A stretch of DNA of 64,000 nt from an uncultured bacterium (GCA_937936675.1 CALDDL010000012.1:19893-83892), one strand, 5' to 3'. Counted from the stretch's first letter, positions 36,061-46,068 are shown. Notes: generated by a model not told the origin, from the letters alone. Made by a program: numbers and translations.

Positions 36061-38310
36061 ATGAATAAAAGAATTACAATCTCCGTAAATCTATTTCTTA
36101 TAATAATATTTTTTTCGAATAATCAATTATTCTCTCAGAAAAAAGATGCCGGAATAAGTTCGCCTATTTTTAAAATTAATGGCGAACCATCTTACACCAA
36201 ATTCAATATCAATAGAATATCTACATGGTTTAAGAATGATGGTGAATCGGATATACATCAAAACGGAAATTCGGGATTTATCTATCCTAAAGGAAGCAAT
36301 AAGGGGGCAGTTTTCCAATCCGGTTTTTTATGGGGCGGTAAAGTAGATGGAATAGTAAGAGTTGGCGGATCGGTTTATCGGCAAGGGACAGTACCCGGAA
36401 GAGTAATTAAAAATTCAACCGGTAAATGGGAAGCTGTCAATCCAAATGAACCTGATGTAAGAATCTATCGAGTAAGACCGGACTATGTAAATGCGAATCT
36501 TAAAATTGAAGTTAGTGATGGAGACGGTAAAGATCAAAACGAGGTGAGAGAAAAGTATAAAAAAGATTGGATGGAATGGCCTGCGGATCAAGGAGCACCT
36601 TTTGACGATATAAATAAAAATGGAATTTATGAACCAAAGATCGATATTCCGGGAGTACCGGGAGCAGATCAAACAATTTGGTTTGTCTGTAATGATTTTG
36701 ATCCTAGGGCTACTGAATTTTTATATGGTTCGCCTCCTTTGGGAATAGAAGAGCAAGTAACAGTCTGGGGCTATAATACAGATGGTCCTCTCGGGAATAT
36801 GCTTTTTAGAAAATATATTCTTATCAATAAAAATCTGGAAGAAAAATCATTTACAGATATGTATGTTTCTATCTGGTCGGATATTGATGTTGGTAATGCT
36901 AGTGATGATTACGTAGGTTGTGATACCACATTAGGTCTGGGATTCGGATATAATGGTTATTATAATGATGCTGTTTATGGAATAAATGTACCTGCAGTGG
37001 GGTTTAAGATAGTTCAAGGTCCAATTATAGGAGGCACACCTTCAGACACTGCGATTTTCAAAAATAAATATATATCTGGGAAAAAGAATCTCGGGATGAC
37101 TGCATTTTATTTTACGGTTAATGGTGATAATATTTATACTTATCCTTCACAAGAAGCATATCAAACCGGTACACTGGCTTTTTACAATTTATTTCAAGGT
37201 AAACTTGCCTACACAGGTGAATTTCCAATAAATCACAAGACAGGTCTTCCAACTAAATTCCCATTATCGGGTAATCCGATTGATAGAACGGGCTGGATAG
37301 ACGGTCAGATACATTCACCCGGAAATCGAACGTTTGGATTGGCTTCAGGTCCATTTAATATGGCTTATGGCGATACTCAAGAAATTGTATTTGCTGAAAT
37401 AGCTGCCGGTGCAACTAAGGGTATCGATAATTTACAAGCAGTAACATTATTGAAAGAGTATTCAAAAGTATCTCAATTTCTATATAATCATTTTTTTGAT
37501 TTCATTGCCGCACCTTCTAAGCCCCAAATTAATGTAACAACATCTGAAAGTGAAATAACATTATCATGGGATCAAGACCCGACTGCCGTTATGCTAACCG
37601 AGAGTTATTCCAAGTATGGATATAATTTCGAGGGGTATAATATTTATCAGATCCCCGCTCCGGGCTTCTCCCTTTCTGAAGCTAAATTAATTGCTACTTT
37701 TGATATTAAAAACGGAGTAACTGCAATTATCGATAAAGAATTTGATGAAAGAAATAATGTCTTTATTGATAAGGTAATTGCTTTTGGCACTGATTCGGGA
37801 ATTAAAAGATCAATTACAATTAATAAAGATGCATTCAATGCTAACTTACCTTTGAATTATGGACAAAAATATTACTTTGCAGTTACAGCATATTCATATA
37901 ACGAAAGACCACCTTTTGGTTCACATATTTTTGAAAATCCAATAGATGTAATTGAAGTTACACCACAATCCGCATTTATTCAAGAAGATATTTCACGAAT
38001 AAATGTATTCCCAAACCCATACTATGGAGCTAATCCACAGGAGATAAATAAATATCAACGGTTCGTTACTTTTTCTCATTTGCCTGCCGAGGCAACCATA
38101 AAAATATTTAATTTAGCCGGACAATTAGTTGCTCACATTGAAAAGACAAATCCTGAATCACAATTCGTAAGGTGGGATTTGAATAATGATGCAGGATATA
38201 TGGTAGCCGGCGGTCTTTATTTAGCTTATATAGAAATGCCGGAACTCGGCAAAACGAAGGTACTAAAAATAGCAATCATCCACGAACAACCGATCTTGGA
38301 CAGATTTTGA
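36061..38310 (+). CDS. Large secreted protein with T9SS-like C-terminal domain, copy 2
   Basis: 749 residues, paralog of the preceding gene along the whole length: FKNDGESDI-QNGNSGF, GSPP-GIEEQVT-WGY, SGPFNMAYGDTQEI and NPYYG-NPQEINKYQRF are shared. It lacks the roughly 115-residue extra domain just before the sorting-like domain, so IEVTPQS joins directly to the NVFPNPYYG segment. A signal peptide (1-25) and an AGGAGG ribosome site are present. The 51-base gap suggests co-transcription. It arose by tandem duplication with gain or loss of one domain; function unknown. Confidence 0.82.
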   Translation: MNKRITISVNLFLIIIFFSNNQLFSQKKDAGISSPIFKINGEPSYTKFNINRISTWFKNDGESDIHQNGNSGFIYPKGSNKGAVFQSGFLWGGKVDGIVRVGGSVYRQGTVPGRVIKNSTGKWEAVNPNEPDVRIYRVRPDYVNANLKIEVSDGDGKDQNEVREKYKKDWMEWPADQGAPFDDINKNGIYEPKIDIPGVPGADQTIWFVCNDFDPRATEFLYGSPPLGIEEQVTVWGYNTDGPLGNMLFRKYILINKNLEEKSFTDMYVSIWSDIDVGNASDDYVGCDTTLGLGFGYNGYYNDAVYGINVPAVGFKIVQGPIIGGTPSDTAIFKNKYISGKKNLGMTAFYFTVNGDNIYTYPSQEAYQTGTLAFYNLFQGKLAYTGEFPINHKTGLPTKFPLSGNPIDRTGWIDGQIHSPGNRTFGLASGPFNMAYGDTQEIVFAEIAAGATKGIDNLQAVTLLKEYSKVSQFLYNHFFDFIAAPSKPQINVTTSESEITLSWDQDPTAVMLTESYSKYGYNFEGYNIYQIPAPGFSLSEAKLIATFDIKNGVTAIIDKEFDERNNVFIDKVIAFGTDSGIKRSITINKDAFNANLPLNYGQKYYFAVTAYSYNERPPFGSHIFENPIDVIEVTPQSAFIQEDISRINVFPNPYYGANPQEINKYQRFVTFSHLPAEATIKIFNLAGQLVAHIEKTNPESQFVRWDLNNDAGYMVAGGLYLAYIEMPELGKTKVLKIAIIHEQPILDRF

Positions 38311-38410
38311 ATACCAAATAAGTTTGCTTATAACCTAATATTTTATTTAGATAATTAAGGTTAGACCCTGAATAATGATTAACAAGGAAAGCAATAAAAA
38401 TTTTAAAATA

Positions 38411-38462
38411 AAAAATCCCTAATGCAGAAAACTATTACTAATATTTTGCAAAAGGGATTTTT
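38411..38462. terminator. Bidirectional terminator between copy 2 and pta
   Basis: AAAAATCCCT (38411-38420) pairs with AGGGATTTTT (38453-38462), and TGCA-AAA/TTTTGCA extends the stem inward. A run on one side and T run on the other suit use in both directions between two convergent genes. Confidence 0.82.
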
Positions 38463-38480
38463 AATTTCTATGAAAATTTC

Positions 38481-39461
38481 TTAAGACATTAGGGCAGCAA
38501 TAGCAGAAGTATTTACAATATCTTCGACACTGCATCCACGGCTAAGATCGAAGAATGGTCTTTTCAAGCCTTGATTAACTGGTCCGACTGCCTCTGCACC
38601 GCCTAATCTTTGAGCAATTTTATAACCGATATTTCCTGCATTCAAATCGGGAAATACCAATACATTTGCTCTTCCTGCAACACTGCTTTCAGGAGCTTTC
38701 TTCTTTCCCACACCTTCGACAATCGCCGCATCAAATTGAAGTTCACCATCCACATTTAAGTCCGGTCTTCTCTCTCTAACAAACTGGGTAGCTGCACGAA
38801 CTTTATCGATCAATTCATGTTCGGCACTCCCCTTTGTGGAAAACGAAAGCATTGCTATATAAGCTTCGTCTCCCGTTAATGCTTTATGGTTATCTGCGGT
38901 AGAGATTGCGATATCAGCTAATTGACTAGCATCGGGATTAGGATTAACGGCGCAATCAGCAAAGCTATATGCTTTTTCGGGATATACCATTAAAAAGAAA
39001 CTTGACAAAATCGAAATTCCTTCTTTCATTCCTACGCAAAAAATTCCTGCTCTTGTAATATCTGCAGTTGTTGCAAACGACCCGCCTACACTTCCATCAG
39101 CCATACCTTCGGCTACCATCATTCCTGCAAAGAAGATATCTCTTTTAATTGTATCGCGTGCTTGCTCTATCGTAACGCCTTTATGTTTTCTCTTGTTATA
39201 AAAAATATTTGCAAAGTCGCTTAATTTTTCTGATTTTTCCGGATCAATTATTCTTACACCAGATAAATCCAATCCAAGTTTTTTAGCATCGGAGCGAATT
39301 TTTTCCTCATTGCCCAAAGTAATTACATTACAGGTTTTTTCTTTTATAAGTATCTCGGCTGCTCTTAAAACACGTTCGTCGTGCGATTCAGGTAATACAA
39401 TAGTTTTTTTCTTTAGCGAAGCTTTTTCGCGTATTTGATTTAGTAGTTCAATATCTGCCAT
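38481..39461 (-). CDS. pta: Phosphate acetyltransferase
   Basis: 326 residues, the short PTA/PTB catalytic form. IVLPESHDERVL opens the domain; the later part has FADCAVNPNPDASQLADIA, STKGSAEHELIDKV and VFPDLNAGNIGYKIAQRLGGAEAVGP, the conserved acetyl-phosphate and CoA boxes. It converts acetyl-CoA and phosphate to acetyl phosphate for ATP formation with acetate kinase, or runs in reverse for acetate uptake. ackA is not in the window. The regulatory N-terminal P-loop domain of long forms is absent. A phosphate butyryltransferase is less likely. Confidence 0.94.
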   Translation of the reverse strand: MADIELLNQIREKASLKKKTIVLPESHDERVLRAAEILIKEKTCNVITLGNEEKIRSDAKKLGLDLSGVRIIDPEKSEKLSDFANIFYNKRKHKGVTIEQARDTIKRDIFFAGMMVAEGMADGSVGGSFATTADITRAGIFCVGMKEGISILSSFFLMVYPEKAYSFADCAVNPNPDASQLADIAISTADNHKALTGDEAYIAMLSFSTKGSAEHELIDKVRAATQFVRERRPDLNVDGELQFDAAIVEGVGKKKAPESSVAGRANVLVFPDLNAGNIGYKIAQRLGGAEAVGPVNQGLKRPFFDLSRGCSVEDIVNTSAIAALMS

Positions 39462-39589
39462 TTTTATCCTATGTTTATATATTAATTTTATTACGTAAAT
39501 ATAAAAAAATGGGAAGTAACTTATCCCATATTTTAATTGAAATTATTATTATAAATCAGAATATTGCATAATATTAATAAGAAGAAAAG

Positions 39590-40648
39590 ATGACAACGAA
39601 AGAATTATATATCAGGAAAATAATCCGGCTTTCCGGAATTGCTGTATCATTATTATTATTCCTTTATTTGGCATATATTTTCATCGATATTATTGTAATC
39701 ATTACAATCTCCCTTCTCATAGCAATGATATTTAATCCATTGGTTGATCTTCTTGAAGAGAGCGGTTTACCTCGATTATTATCCGTCTTTATAGTTGTAA
39801 TCTCAGCCGGTTTATCCATCGCTCTTGGAATTTGGGTTTTAATCCCAAAAATCATGGGACAATTTAATACAATACTTTCGACTTTTAGCCAGGAGAGCAT
39901 TGATAATTATTCAGGTCAATTAGAAATATTTTTTAAGAAATTTGTTCCTTTCGTTAATTCCTCCGAATTGGTATTGAAGATTCAAAATCTTTTGACTAAT
40001 TCGATTTATAATTTTGTTAATAACTTATCCACTTTTATCTCTAGCCTAATCTCTCTTCTTACTTTATTTGTAATTGTTCCGTTTATGATTTTCTTCTTCT
40101 TAAAAGATAAAAAAACTATTACGAAAGGTATTATAAACATTATGCCGAATCGTTATTTTGAAGTATCATATTGGGTGATAAGAAAAATATCAATTCAACT
40201 TGGAAGATTCGTAAGGGGCTGGATACTAGATGCGTTTTTAGTTGGATTCCTTAGTGCATTAGGACTTTCGATTCTTGGAATCAATAATTCAGTCTCTATC
40301 GGAGTCATTGCCGGTATTGGGCATCTTATTCCTTATTTCGGTCCGATAATAGGAGGAATTCCGGCAATAATTATCTCAGTAGTTCAATTTGGCGATTTAT
40401 CGATGCTGCCTAGTATAATTATTATGTTTTTAATTATTTATACAATTGATAATGGTTTTATTCAGCCAAATGTTTTTTCCAAAAGTACTGATTTTCATCC
40501 AATCGTGATAATCGTTTTAATAATAGCAGGAAGTAGTTTGATGGGAGTCATTGGAATGCTATTAGCAATCCCAACTGCTACTGTGGTAAAAACTGCAGCA
40601 AAGGAGATTTATAACGGATACAAAAACTATAAAATTATAAAGGCTTAG
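39590..40648 (+). CDS. AI-2E family transporter (PerM-like)
   Basis: 352 residues with about seven or eight membrane helices. Helices at the N-terminus, a soluble loop with amphipathic helices (about 90-150), FVRGWILDAFLVGFLSALGL and the IGVIAGIGHLIPYFGPIIGGIPA segment match the AI-2E/PerM family. Members export AI-2, act as Na+/H+ antiporters or are of unknown substrate, so substrate is not assigned. It is followed after 5 bases by the beta-CASP hydrolase on the same strand, a likely operon. No Shine-Dalgarno of note. Confidence 0.88.
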   Translation: MTTKELYIRKIIRLSGIAVSLLLFLYLAYIFIDIIVIITISLLIAMIFNPLVDLLEESGLPRLLSVFIVVISAGLSIALGIWVLIPKIMGQFNTILSTFSQESIDNYSGQLEIFFKKFVPFVNSSELVLKIQNLLTNSIYNFVNNLSTFISSLISLLTLFVIVPFMIFFFLKDKKTITKGIINIMPNRYFEVSYWVIRKISIQLGRFVRGWILDAFLVGFLSALGLSILGINNSVSIGVIAGIGHLIPYFGPIIGGIPAIIISVVQFGDLSMLPSIIIMFLIIYTIDNGFIQPNVFSKSTDFHPIVIIVLIIAGSSLMGVIGMLLAIPTATVVKTAAKEIYNGYKNYKIIKA

Positions 40649-40653
40649 AAAAA

Positions 40654-42051
40654 ATGAAAATTACTTTTGTGGGAGCTGCACGTACTGTTACAGGCTCTAT
40701 GCACTTAATTGAAACAAACGGAAAAAAGTTTTTGCTCGATTGCGGGATGTATCAGGGTAAAAGAAAAATAGCATTTGAAATAAACAGAACATTTGATCTA
40801 TTCGATCCAAAAGAACTTGATTTTATTATTCTTTCACATGCTCATATTGACCATTCAGGTAATCTCCCCACGATTGTAAGAAAAGGTTTTAAAGGAGATA
40901 TTTATTCTACATTTGCTACGAGAGACTTGGCTGCTGTTATGCTTCAAGATAGTGCTCATATTCAGGAAAAAGATGTTGAGTATGTAAATAAAAGAAGAAA
41001 GAAGCGAGGGCAAAATCTTTTTGAACCCTTATATACACAAGACGATGCTCTGGCAACATTAGGAATGTTTGTAGGAATGAATTACCATCGCGAAAGAGAA
41101 ATTGCTCCCGGTATTAAATTAGCATTTTTCGATGCGGGTCATATCCTCGGTTCGGCTTCAGTTTTTCTTACAATAAAAGAAGATGATAAAATAATTAAAC
41201 TTGGTTTCTCCGGAGATCTCGGAAGAAATAATCTCCCAATATTAAAAGACCCTGAACATATTCCGAATGTTGACCTATTTATTTCGGAAAGTACTTACGG
41301 CGGAAGAATGCATGAGAACGCACTAAATTCAGAAGCCCAATTAGAAGAAGTCGTAAGACGTGCAATGAAAAATAAAAGCAAAATTATCATTCCTGCTTTT
41401 AGCGTAGGAAGAACTCAAGAGATCGTTTTCGCATTAAATAGAATTTATGACAGAACTAAATTAATTCCTATCCCAACTTATGTTGATAGTCCTCTTTCTG
41501 TAAATGCTACTGATGTATTTAGAATGCACCCTGAATGCTTCGATTACGAAACTGTCCAATTCTTACTTAAAGAAGAAGACCCTTTCGGTTTCAAAAAACT
41601 TACTTATATTACTGACGTCGAGGATTCAAAAAGACTCAATGAAAAAAAGGGACCGCTAATTATTATTTCAAGCTCCGGAATGTGCGAAGCCGGTAGAATT
41701 CTGCATCACCTTGCAAATAATGTCGGTGATCCTAATAATATCATTTTAATGGTTGGATATTCGGCGGTTCATACATTAGGCAGAAGGATAATTGACGGTG
41801 AAAAAAGAATTAAAATTTTCGGTGATGAATATGATCTTAAAGCAGAAGTAGTTGTAATGGAATCATTCAGTGCTCATGCAGATGCCGAAGAACTATATAA
41901 TTATGCAGATAAGTTTGATAAAAGCAGAATGCAAAATTATATTTTGGTTCATGGAGAATATGAACAGCAGCAGATTTTTAAGGAAAAACTTCATTCACTT
42001 GGTTTCTTAAATGTTACAATACCCGCTCGCGGTGAAACGATTTCTATATAG
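40654..42051 (+). CDS. Beta-CASP metallo-beta-lactamase fold ribonuclease-like protein
   Basis: 465 residues. The MBL zinc motif SHAHIDH is at 61-67, then GHILGS, FSGDLGR and ESTYG. The beta-CASP insert and the C-terminal motifs (SSSGMCEAGRILHH, GYSA-HTLGRR, FSAHAD) complete the family of bacterial CPSF73/TTHA0252-like nucleases, which cleave RNA using two zinc ions. RNase J is a different branch with a longer C-terminus. The gene lies 5 bases after the AI-2E transporter, and its 3' end overlaps the next gene by 41 bases. RNA target unknown. Confidence 0.93.
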   Translation: MKITFVGAARTVTGSMHLIETNGKKFLLDCGMYQGKRKIAFEINRTFDLFDPKELDFIILSHAHIDHSGNLPTIVRKGFKGDIYSTFATRDLAAVMLQDSAHIQEKDVEYVNKRRKKRGQNLFEPLYTQDDALATLGMFVGMNYHREREIAPGIKLAFFDAGHILGSASVFLTIKEDDKIIKLGFSGDLGRNNLPILKDPEHIPNVDLFISESTYGGRMHENALNSEAQLEEVVRRAMKNKSKIIIPAFSVGRTQEIVFALNRIYDRTKLIPIPTYVDSPLSVNATDVFRMHPECFDYETVQFLLKEEDPFGFKKLTYITDVEDSKRLNEKKGPLIIISSSGMCEAGRILHHLANNVGDPNNIILMVGYSAVHTLGRRIIDGEKRIKIFGDEYDLKAEVVVMESFSAHADAEELYNYADKFDKSRMQNYILVHGEYEQQQIFKEKLHSLGFLNVTIPARGETISI

Positions 42052-43933
42052 CGCAATTCTATTTTTTGTATTTACTTCTGCTTCGTATTCGCAAGTGGAA
42101 GTAGATACATCTAAATTTCATCTCTCGGGATATAAATATAAAAGTGCTTCGGCTATTTTTGATAAACAGCTCAATACTTATTTTTTCAATTATAGAATAA
42201 AATACTTTTTAGAAAAAGATAATTTTTTTACCGGAATAAAAGAAAATTTTACATCGACAATAACTAAAACTTCCGAAAAAAATATTAAAGATGAACAGTA
42301 TTTAAGTGCAATAGGAGAATATAAATTTTCGGATATTTTCAGAGCCGGAGTATTAATAGATAATACTCTTTATTCCGATGATAGAAAAACGGCTATAAAT
42401 AAAGCATCGCAAATAAATCTTTCCGGTTATACAAAAATAAAATTTAATTCAAATATATCATTAACGCCTTATTTAGGTTTATCTAAGAATAAACAAATTA
42501 GTGAAGATGATAGCGGTTTATTATATGGAGCAGAAGGATTTATTGAGCAGCTCTCGTTAAATGATTTTATAATAAATTCATCGGCACGATTTCAGAATGA
42601 AGACATTTCTCCGAGAAAAAATGCACTGAGAGTTATTAATACCGAAATAAATAACCAATTCGATTCGCAGTTCAGCAATAAATTACTTGCAGGATATTCA
42701 GAGCAAAGAAAAGATTTTTATTTTGCGGCTGATCCAACTACTTCCGAAGAATTTGGAATCAATAATAATATCCAAAGCCGTACCGAATCCAATTATCTAA
42801 TCCAAGAAAAATTAAATTATATCTCTCCTGATGATAATCTCCTATTTGATCTCTTGGGAAGAGTCTATTGGCGCGATATAGACCGTACCACTCGCTTTAT
42901 TTCACTTAATAATAGCAATGTGAATCTCGATAATAAAATCAATGAATTCCGGCTGGAATTTGCAGGTAATATATCGTTCATTTCTGAAATCCTTCAAGCT
43001 AATTTAAGAGCATCTTATACTGAACGTGAAGAAAAACACGAGCCAAAGAGGATCGATGGTATTTCTGATTTTTCTTTTAATGAAAAAAGTATTCAAGAAG
43101 CTCAAAAAAATAATTTCTCTCAATTATCCACCGTTACTTTTCTTGGTAAAATTAATTTAACTCGAAAAGACTTGCTTATTACAAGTGTATTTCATCGAAA
43201 ACTAAGATATGATACACCAAGCGAGATTAATTTTGATGATAGAGATGAGCTGCTTACTATTGCACGAATCCAATACGAAAGAAAAATCAATGCGATTTTC
43301 ACTGCATTTATAAACACAGAAGCGAGCTTAAATAAAACTGTATATATTTTTAAAGAGAGAAGCTCAAATAATAATATCAATAGAATCATAAAATTAAGCG
43401 GTGGTGGAATTTTTAAGACTGACAGATTTGAATCAAAAAATAATGCCGAAGTCTCTGCTAATTATACAGTTTATGAATTTGAAGAACTAAGTCCTAATTT
43501 TAAGAGTTACTCTTTTAGACAGCTTGCTCTTAGAGATTCATCTCAATTACATATTTCAAGAAGAATGAAATTGACAGGAACAGGATACTTAAAATTTAGT
43601 GAGCAAGGAGATTTTAATTGGGATGATTTTAAAAGCCGACCTATTAGATATTTAAGTGAAGCTTTTTGCGAAATTAAATTATATTACACCTATAATATGA
43701 TTTCACTTGGAGCAGGTATTCGTTATTTTAATTTAAGTACGTACGGATATGATAATGATAGTAATAAGAAACTGCTTTCAAGATACGAAAGTATCGGACC
43801 GGTTTCCGATATCACAATCGCCTTAAACTCAGTATCGCTCTCTTTTTATGGATGGTATGAATTTATTAAAACGGAAAATGCAGTAAATAGAAATATGGCT
43901 AATATGAATTTAAAAGCAACAATAGCTTTTTAA
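42011..43933 (+). CDS. Exported protein, probable outer-membrane beta-barrel
   Basis: 640 residues, family not recognised. A signal peptide (about 1-28, SASYSQ) is followed by dense alternating strands of 10-12 residues with Arg/Lys/Asp and aromatic girdles (LSGYTKIKFNSNISLTPYLG, ITIALNSVSLSFYGWYEF), ending in Phe as outer-membrane barrels do. Size would allow about 26-30 strands. The ATG at 42011 lies inside the preceding gene, a 41-base overlap; an alternative start at a later codon would cut into the signal peptide, so I keep it. A porin-like or receptor role is inferred. Confidence 0.72.
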   Translation: MLQYPLAVKRFLYSAILFFVFTSASYSQVEVDTSKFHLSGYKYKSASAIFDKQLNTYFFNYRIKYFLEKDNFFTGIKENFTSTITKTSEKNIKDEQYLSAIGEYKFSDIFRAGVLIDNTLYSDDRKTAINKASQINLSGYTKIKFNSNISLTPYLGLSKNKQISEDDSGLLYGAEGFIEQLSLNDFIINSSARFQNEDISPRKNALRVINTEINNQFDSQFSNKLLAGYSEQRKDFYFAADPTTSEEFGINNNIQSRTESNYLIQEKLNYISPDDNLLFDLLGRVYWRDIDRTTRFISLNNSNVNLDNKINEFRLEFAGNISFISEILQANLRASYTEREEKHEPKRIDGISDFSFNEKSIQEAQKNNFSQLSTVTFLGKINLTRKDLLITSVFHRKLRYDTPSEINFDDRDELLTIARIQYERKINAIFTAFINTEASLNKTVYIFKERSSNNNINRIIKLSGGGIFKTDRFESKNNAEVSANYTVYEFEELSPNFKSYSFRQLALRDSSQLHISRRMKLTGTGYLKFSEQGDFNWDDFKSRPIRYLSEAFCEIKLYYTYNMISLGAGIRYFNLSTYGYDNDSNKKLLSRYESIGPVSDITIALNSVSLSFYGWYEFIKTENAVNRNMANMNLKATIAF

Positions 43934-44025
43934 TTGTATTATTTTGAATAATGTACTTGAAAAGCGATTCTATCCGTTATATTTTTAGAGTTAGATAACA
44001 ATTAAGAACAGCCGGAGTTGAAAAA

Positions 44026-44439
44026 TTGCCCGAGAAAGTTTTTTATAAGGAAATACCAAGCGATCCATCCTACCTTCCCGAGGCGGAGGAATTTATTATT
44101 AATATCGCTCAAGCCAGTAATCTTGCTGAAGTTAAATACAATAGTTTGGCACTTTCCTTCTCGGAGGCTGCTTCTAATTGTGTTGTTCATGGTAATAAAA
44201 ATGATCCTAATAAAAAGGTAAGGATAAAGGTTGTTGTCGATGAAGAGAAAATCACTGTTATCTTAAAAGATGAAGGAAATGGATTTAATATTCAGAAAGT
44301 ACCCGATCCTACAAAACCGGAAAATATACTAAAAGACAGCGGGCGCGGTATTCATATAATGAAATCTTTTTTGGATGAACTTAGTTATAGATCAACACCG
44401 GAAGGGACAGAAACAATTCTTGTAATAAAATTAAAATAA
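44026..44439 (+). CDS. Anti-sigma regulatory factor, RsbW/SpoIIAB-like serine kinase
   Basis: 137 residues, a stand-alone HATPase_c (GHKL) domain. The N box is FSEAASNCVVHGN (45-57, Glu47 and Asn51), the G1 box DEGNGF and the G2 region SGRGIHIMKSF. Such small kinases bind a sigma factor and phosphorylate a STAS antagonist in partner-switching. The start is TTG at 44026 with CCGGAG at a suitable distance. No sigma factor, STAS protein or PP2C phosphatase lies next to it; mdh follows after 25 bases. Its partner must be encoded elsewhere. Confidence 0.87.
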   Translation: MPEKVFYKEIPSDPSYLPEAEEFIINIAQASNLAEVKYNSLALSFSEAASNCVVHGNKNDPNKKVRIKVVVDEEKITVILKDEGNGFNIQKVPDPTKPENILKDSGRGIHIMKSFLDELSYRSTPEGTETILVIKLK

Positions 44440-44464
44440 TTAATTAAATCTAAGGAGTTGGGAA

Positions 44465-45430
44465 ATGGGCAGAAAGAAAATTTCATTAATTGGCGGCGGA
44501 CAGATTGGCGGAGTCTTAGCCCAATTAATTGCACTAAAAGAACTTGGTGATGTAGTTTTATTTGATATAGTAGAAGATTTGCCACAAGGGAAAACTTTAG
44601 ATATAGCAGAGGCATCACGTGTTGATGGTTTTGATATTTCATGCAAGGGAACTAACGATTATAAAGATATCGAAGGTTCTGATCTTGTCATCGTTACCGC
44701 CGGGCTCCCAAGAAAACCGGGTATGAGCCGTGATGATCTACTAGCCGTTAATGCTAAGATTATGAGATCGGTAGCAGAGAATGTAAAAACTTATGCCCCC
44801 GATTCTATCGTTATAGTTATATCAAATCCTCTTGATGCTATGGTAACATTATTTAAAAACGTTTCCGGATTTCCTACTAATCGCGTAATTGGTCAAGCCG
44901 GCGTTCTTGATTCATCCCGATTCTCCACTTTCATCGCTTGGGAATTAGGAGTATCGGTGAAAGACGTAAATGCAATGGTGCTCGGAGGACATGGTGATAC
45001 GATGGTTCCAATTATTCGATATGCAAACGTTAACGGAATTCCGGTGATGGAATTATTGGAAAGAAAATATAATGATAAAGCAAAAGCTAAAGAGGTGATG
45101 AATGCCATGGTCGAAAGGACAAAAATGGCAGGCGGTGAAGTGGTAAAACTTCTTAAAACCGGTTCTGCGTTCTATAGCCCTGCTTCATCTGCTATTGCAA
45201 TGGCGGAAGCTATTTTGCACGATCAAAAAAGAGTCCTTCCTGCTTGTGCTTTTTTAAATGGTGAGTTTGGAATATCAGGTTATTATGTTGGTGTGCCGGC
45301 TATACTAGGTGCTAATGGAATTGAAAAGATTATCGACTTCGCTTTAGACGAAGAAGAGCAGAAATTATTCGATTATTCAGTAAATGCGGTTACTACTTTA
45401 GTCGCAGATATGGAAAGACTAGGTCTTTAA
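44465..45430 (+). CDS. mdh: Malate dehydrogenase
   Basis: 321 residues, LDH-like type of MDH. GGGQIGG (10-16) binds the dinucleotide and Asp34 in LFDIVED selects [14 protein letters not shown] carries the substrate-binding Arg, and GGHGDTMVP the catalytic His. The Arg after PRKPGM and the overall sequence agree with malate rather than lactate specificity. It oxidises malate to oxaloacetate in the TCA cycle or runs in reverse. A good AAGGAG site precedes ATG, and a strong terminator follows the stop by a few bases. Confidence 0.97.
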   Translation: MGRKKISLIGGGQIGGVLAQLIALKELGDVVLFDIVEDLPQGKTLDIAEASRVDGFDISCKGTNDYKDIEGSDLVIVTAGLPRKPGMSRDDLLAVNAKIMRSVAENVKTYAPDSIVIVISNPLDAMVTLFKNVSGFPTNRVIGQAGVLDSSRFSTFIAWELGVSVKDVNAMVLGGHGDTMVPIIRYANVNGIPVMELLERKYNDKAKAKEVMNAMVERTKMAGGEVVKLLKTGSAFYSPASSAIAMAEAILHDQKRVLPACAFLNGEFGISGYYVGVPAILGANGIEKIIDFALDEEEQKLFDYSVNAVTTLVADMERLGL

Positions 45431-45433
45431 AAC

Positions 45434-45462
45434 AAAAAAGCTGCCTTAGGGCAGCTTTTTTT
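45434..45462. terminator. Bidirectional terminator between mdh and rpmA
   Basis: GCTGCC-TTA-GGCAGC stem flanked by A6 and T7. It serves mdh on the plus strand and rpmA on the minus strand. The stem is the same as that at 18525-18560. Confidence 0.95.
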
Positions 45463-45482
45463 ATGAAAACTAAAAAGAAATA

Positions 45483-45743
45483 TTAATTTGCGTTTTCTAA
45501 AACGTGAATATATTTTCTATTGTTTTTCTTAACGTCAAAATTTACGAATCCTTCGATAGTAGCAAATAAAGAATCATCTTTACCTTTTTTCACATTAGTT
45601 CCGGGATGGAATTTTGTTCCTCTTTGTCTAACAAGTATAGAACCTGCGGTAACTCTTTCACCACCGAAAGCTTTAACACCGAGAAATTGCGGATTACTAT
45701 CACGACCGTTCTTTGACGAACCTTGACCTTTTTTATGAGCCAT
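45483..45743 (-). CDS. rpmA: 50S ribosomal protein L27
   Basis: 86 residues, typical length. [16 protein letters not shown] and the LGVKAFGGE segment are the conserved N-terminus that reaches the peptidyl transferase centre; no N-terminal cleavage motif of the Firmicute kind is present. It follows rplU by 16 bases, the usual pairing. A strong terminator follows. Confidence 0.98.
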   Translation of the reverse strand: MAHKKGQGSSKNGRDSNPQFLGVKAFGGERVTAGSILVRQRGTKFHPGTNVKKGKDDSLFATIEGFVNFDVKKNNRKYIHVLENAN

Positions 45744-45759
45744 TTATCTATCCTCCCGA

Positions 45760-46068
45760 TTAAGCTATTTTTGTAACTTCAATTTTTGTTAATTCTTGTC
45801 TATGTCCATTCATCTTTCTATATCCAATTCTTCTCTTTTTCTTAAACACAATCACTTTATCATCTTTTGTATGTTCTAAGACTTTAGCATGGACTTTTAC
45901 ACCATCAACATAAGGTGTGCCTACTTTAGTAGAATCATCTTGTGTCAATACAAGGACATTATCAAATACAACTTCAGCTTCAAGGTCTGCCTTTAATTTA
46001 GGGACATAGTATTTACTATTTTCCTCTACCTTGAATTGCTGACCGGCTATATCAACAACCGCAAACAT
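45760..46068 (-). CDS. rplU: 50S ribosomal protein L21
   Basis: About 102 residues. The frame is open to a GTG at 46080, but GTGGAGGAATTAATG shows that GGAGG is the ribosome site of the ATG at 46068, which also gives the family start MFAVVDIAGQQFKV. The RIGYRKMNGHRQELTKIEV C-terminus is the L21 signature. L21 binds 23S rRNA domain II. It leads a two-gene operon with rpmA and has the best promoter seen in the window. Confidence 0.98.
   Translation of the reverse strand: MFAVVDIAGQQFKVEENSKYYVPKLKADLEAEVVFDNVLVLTQDDSTKVGTPYVDGVKVHAKVLEHTKDDKVIVFKKKRRIGYRKMNGHRQELTKIEVTKIA

Noticed and set aside
39509..39529. ATGGGA/TCCCAT hairpin between pta and the AI-2E gene
   Set aside because: Six-pair stem with no T run; could be chance, too weak to list as a feature.
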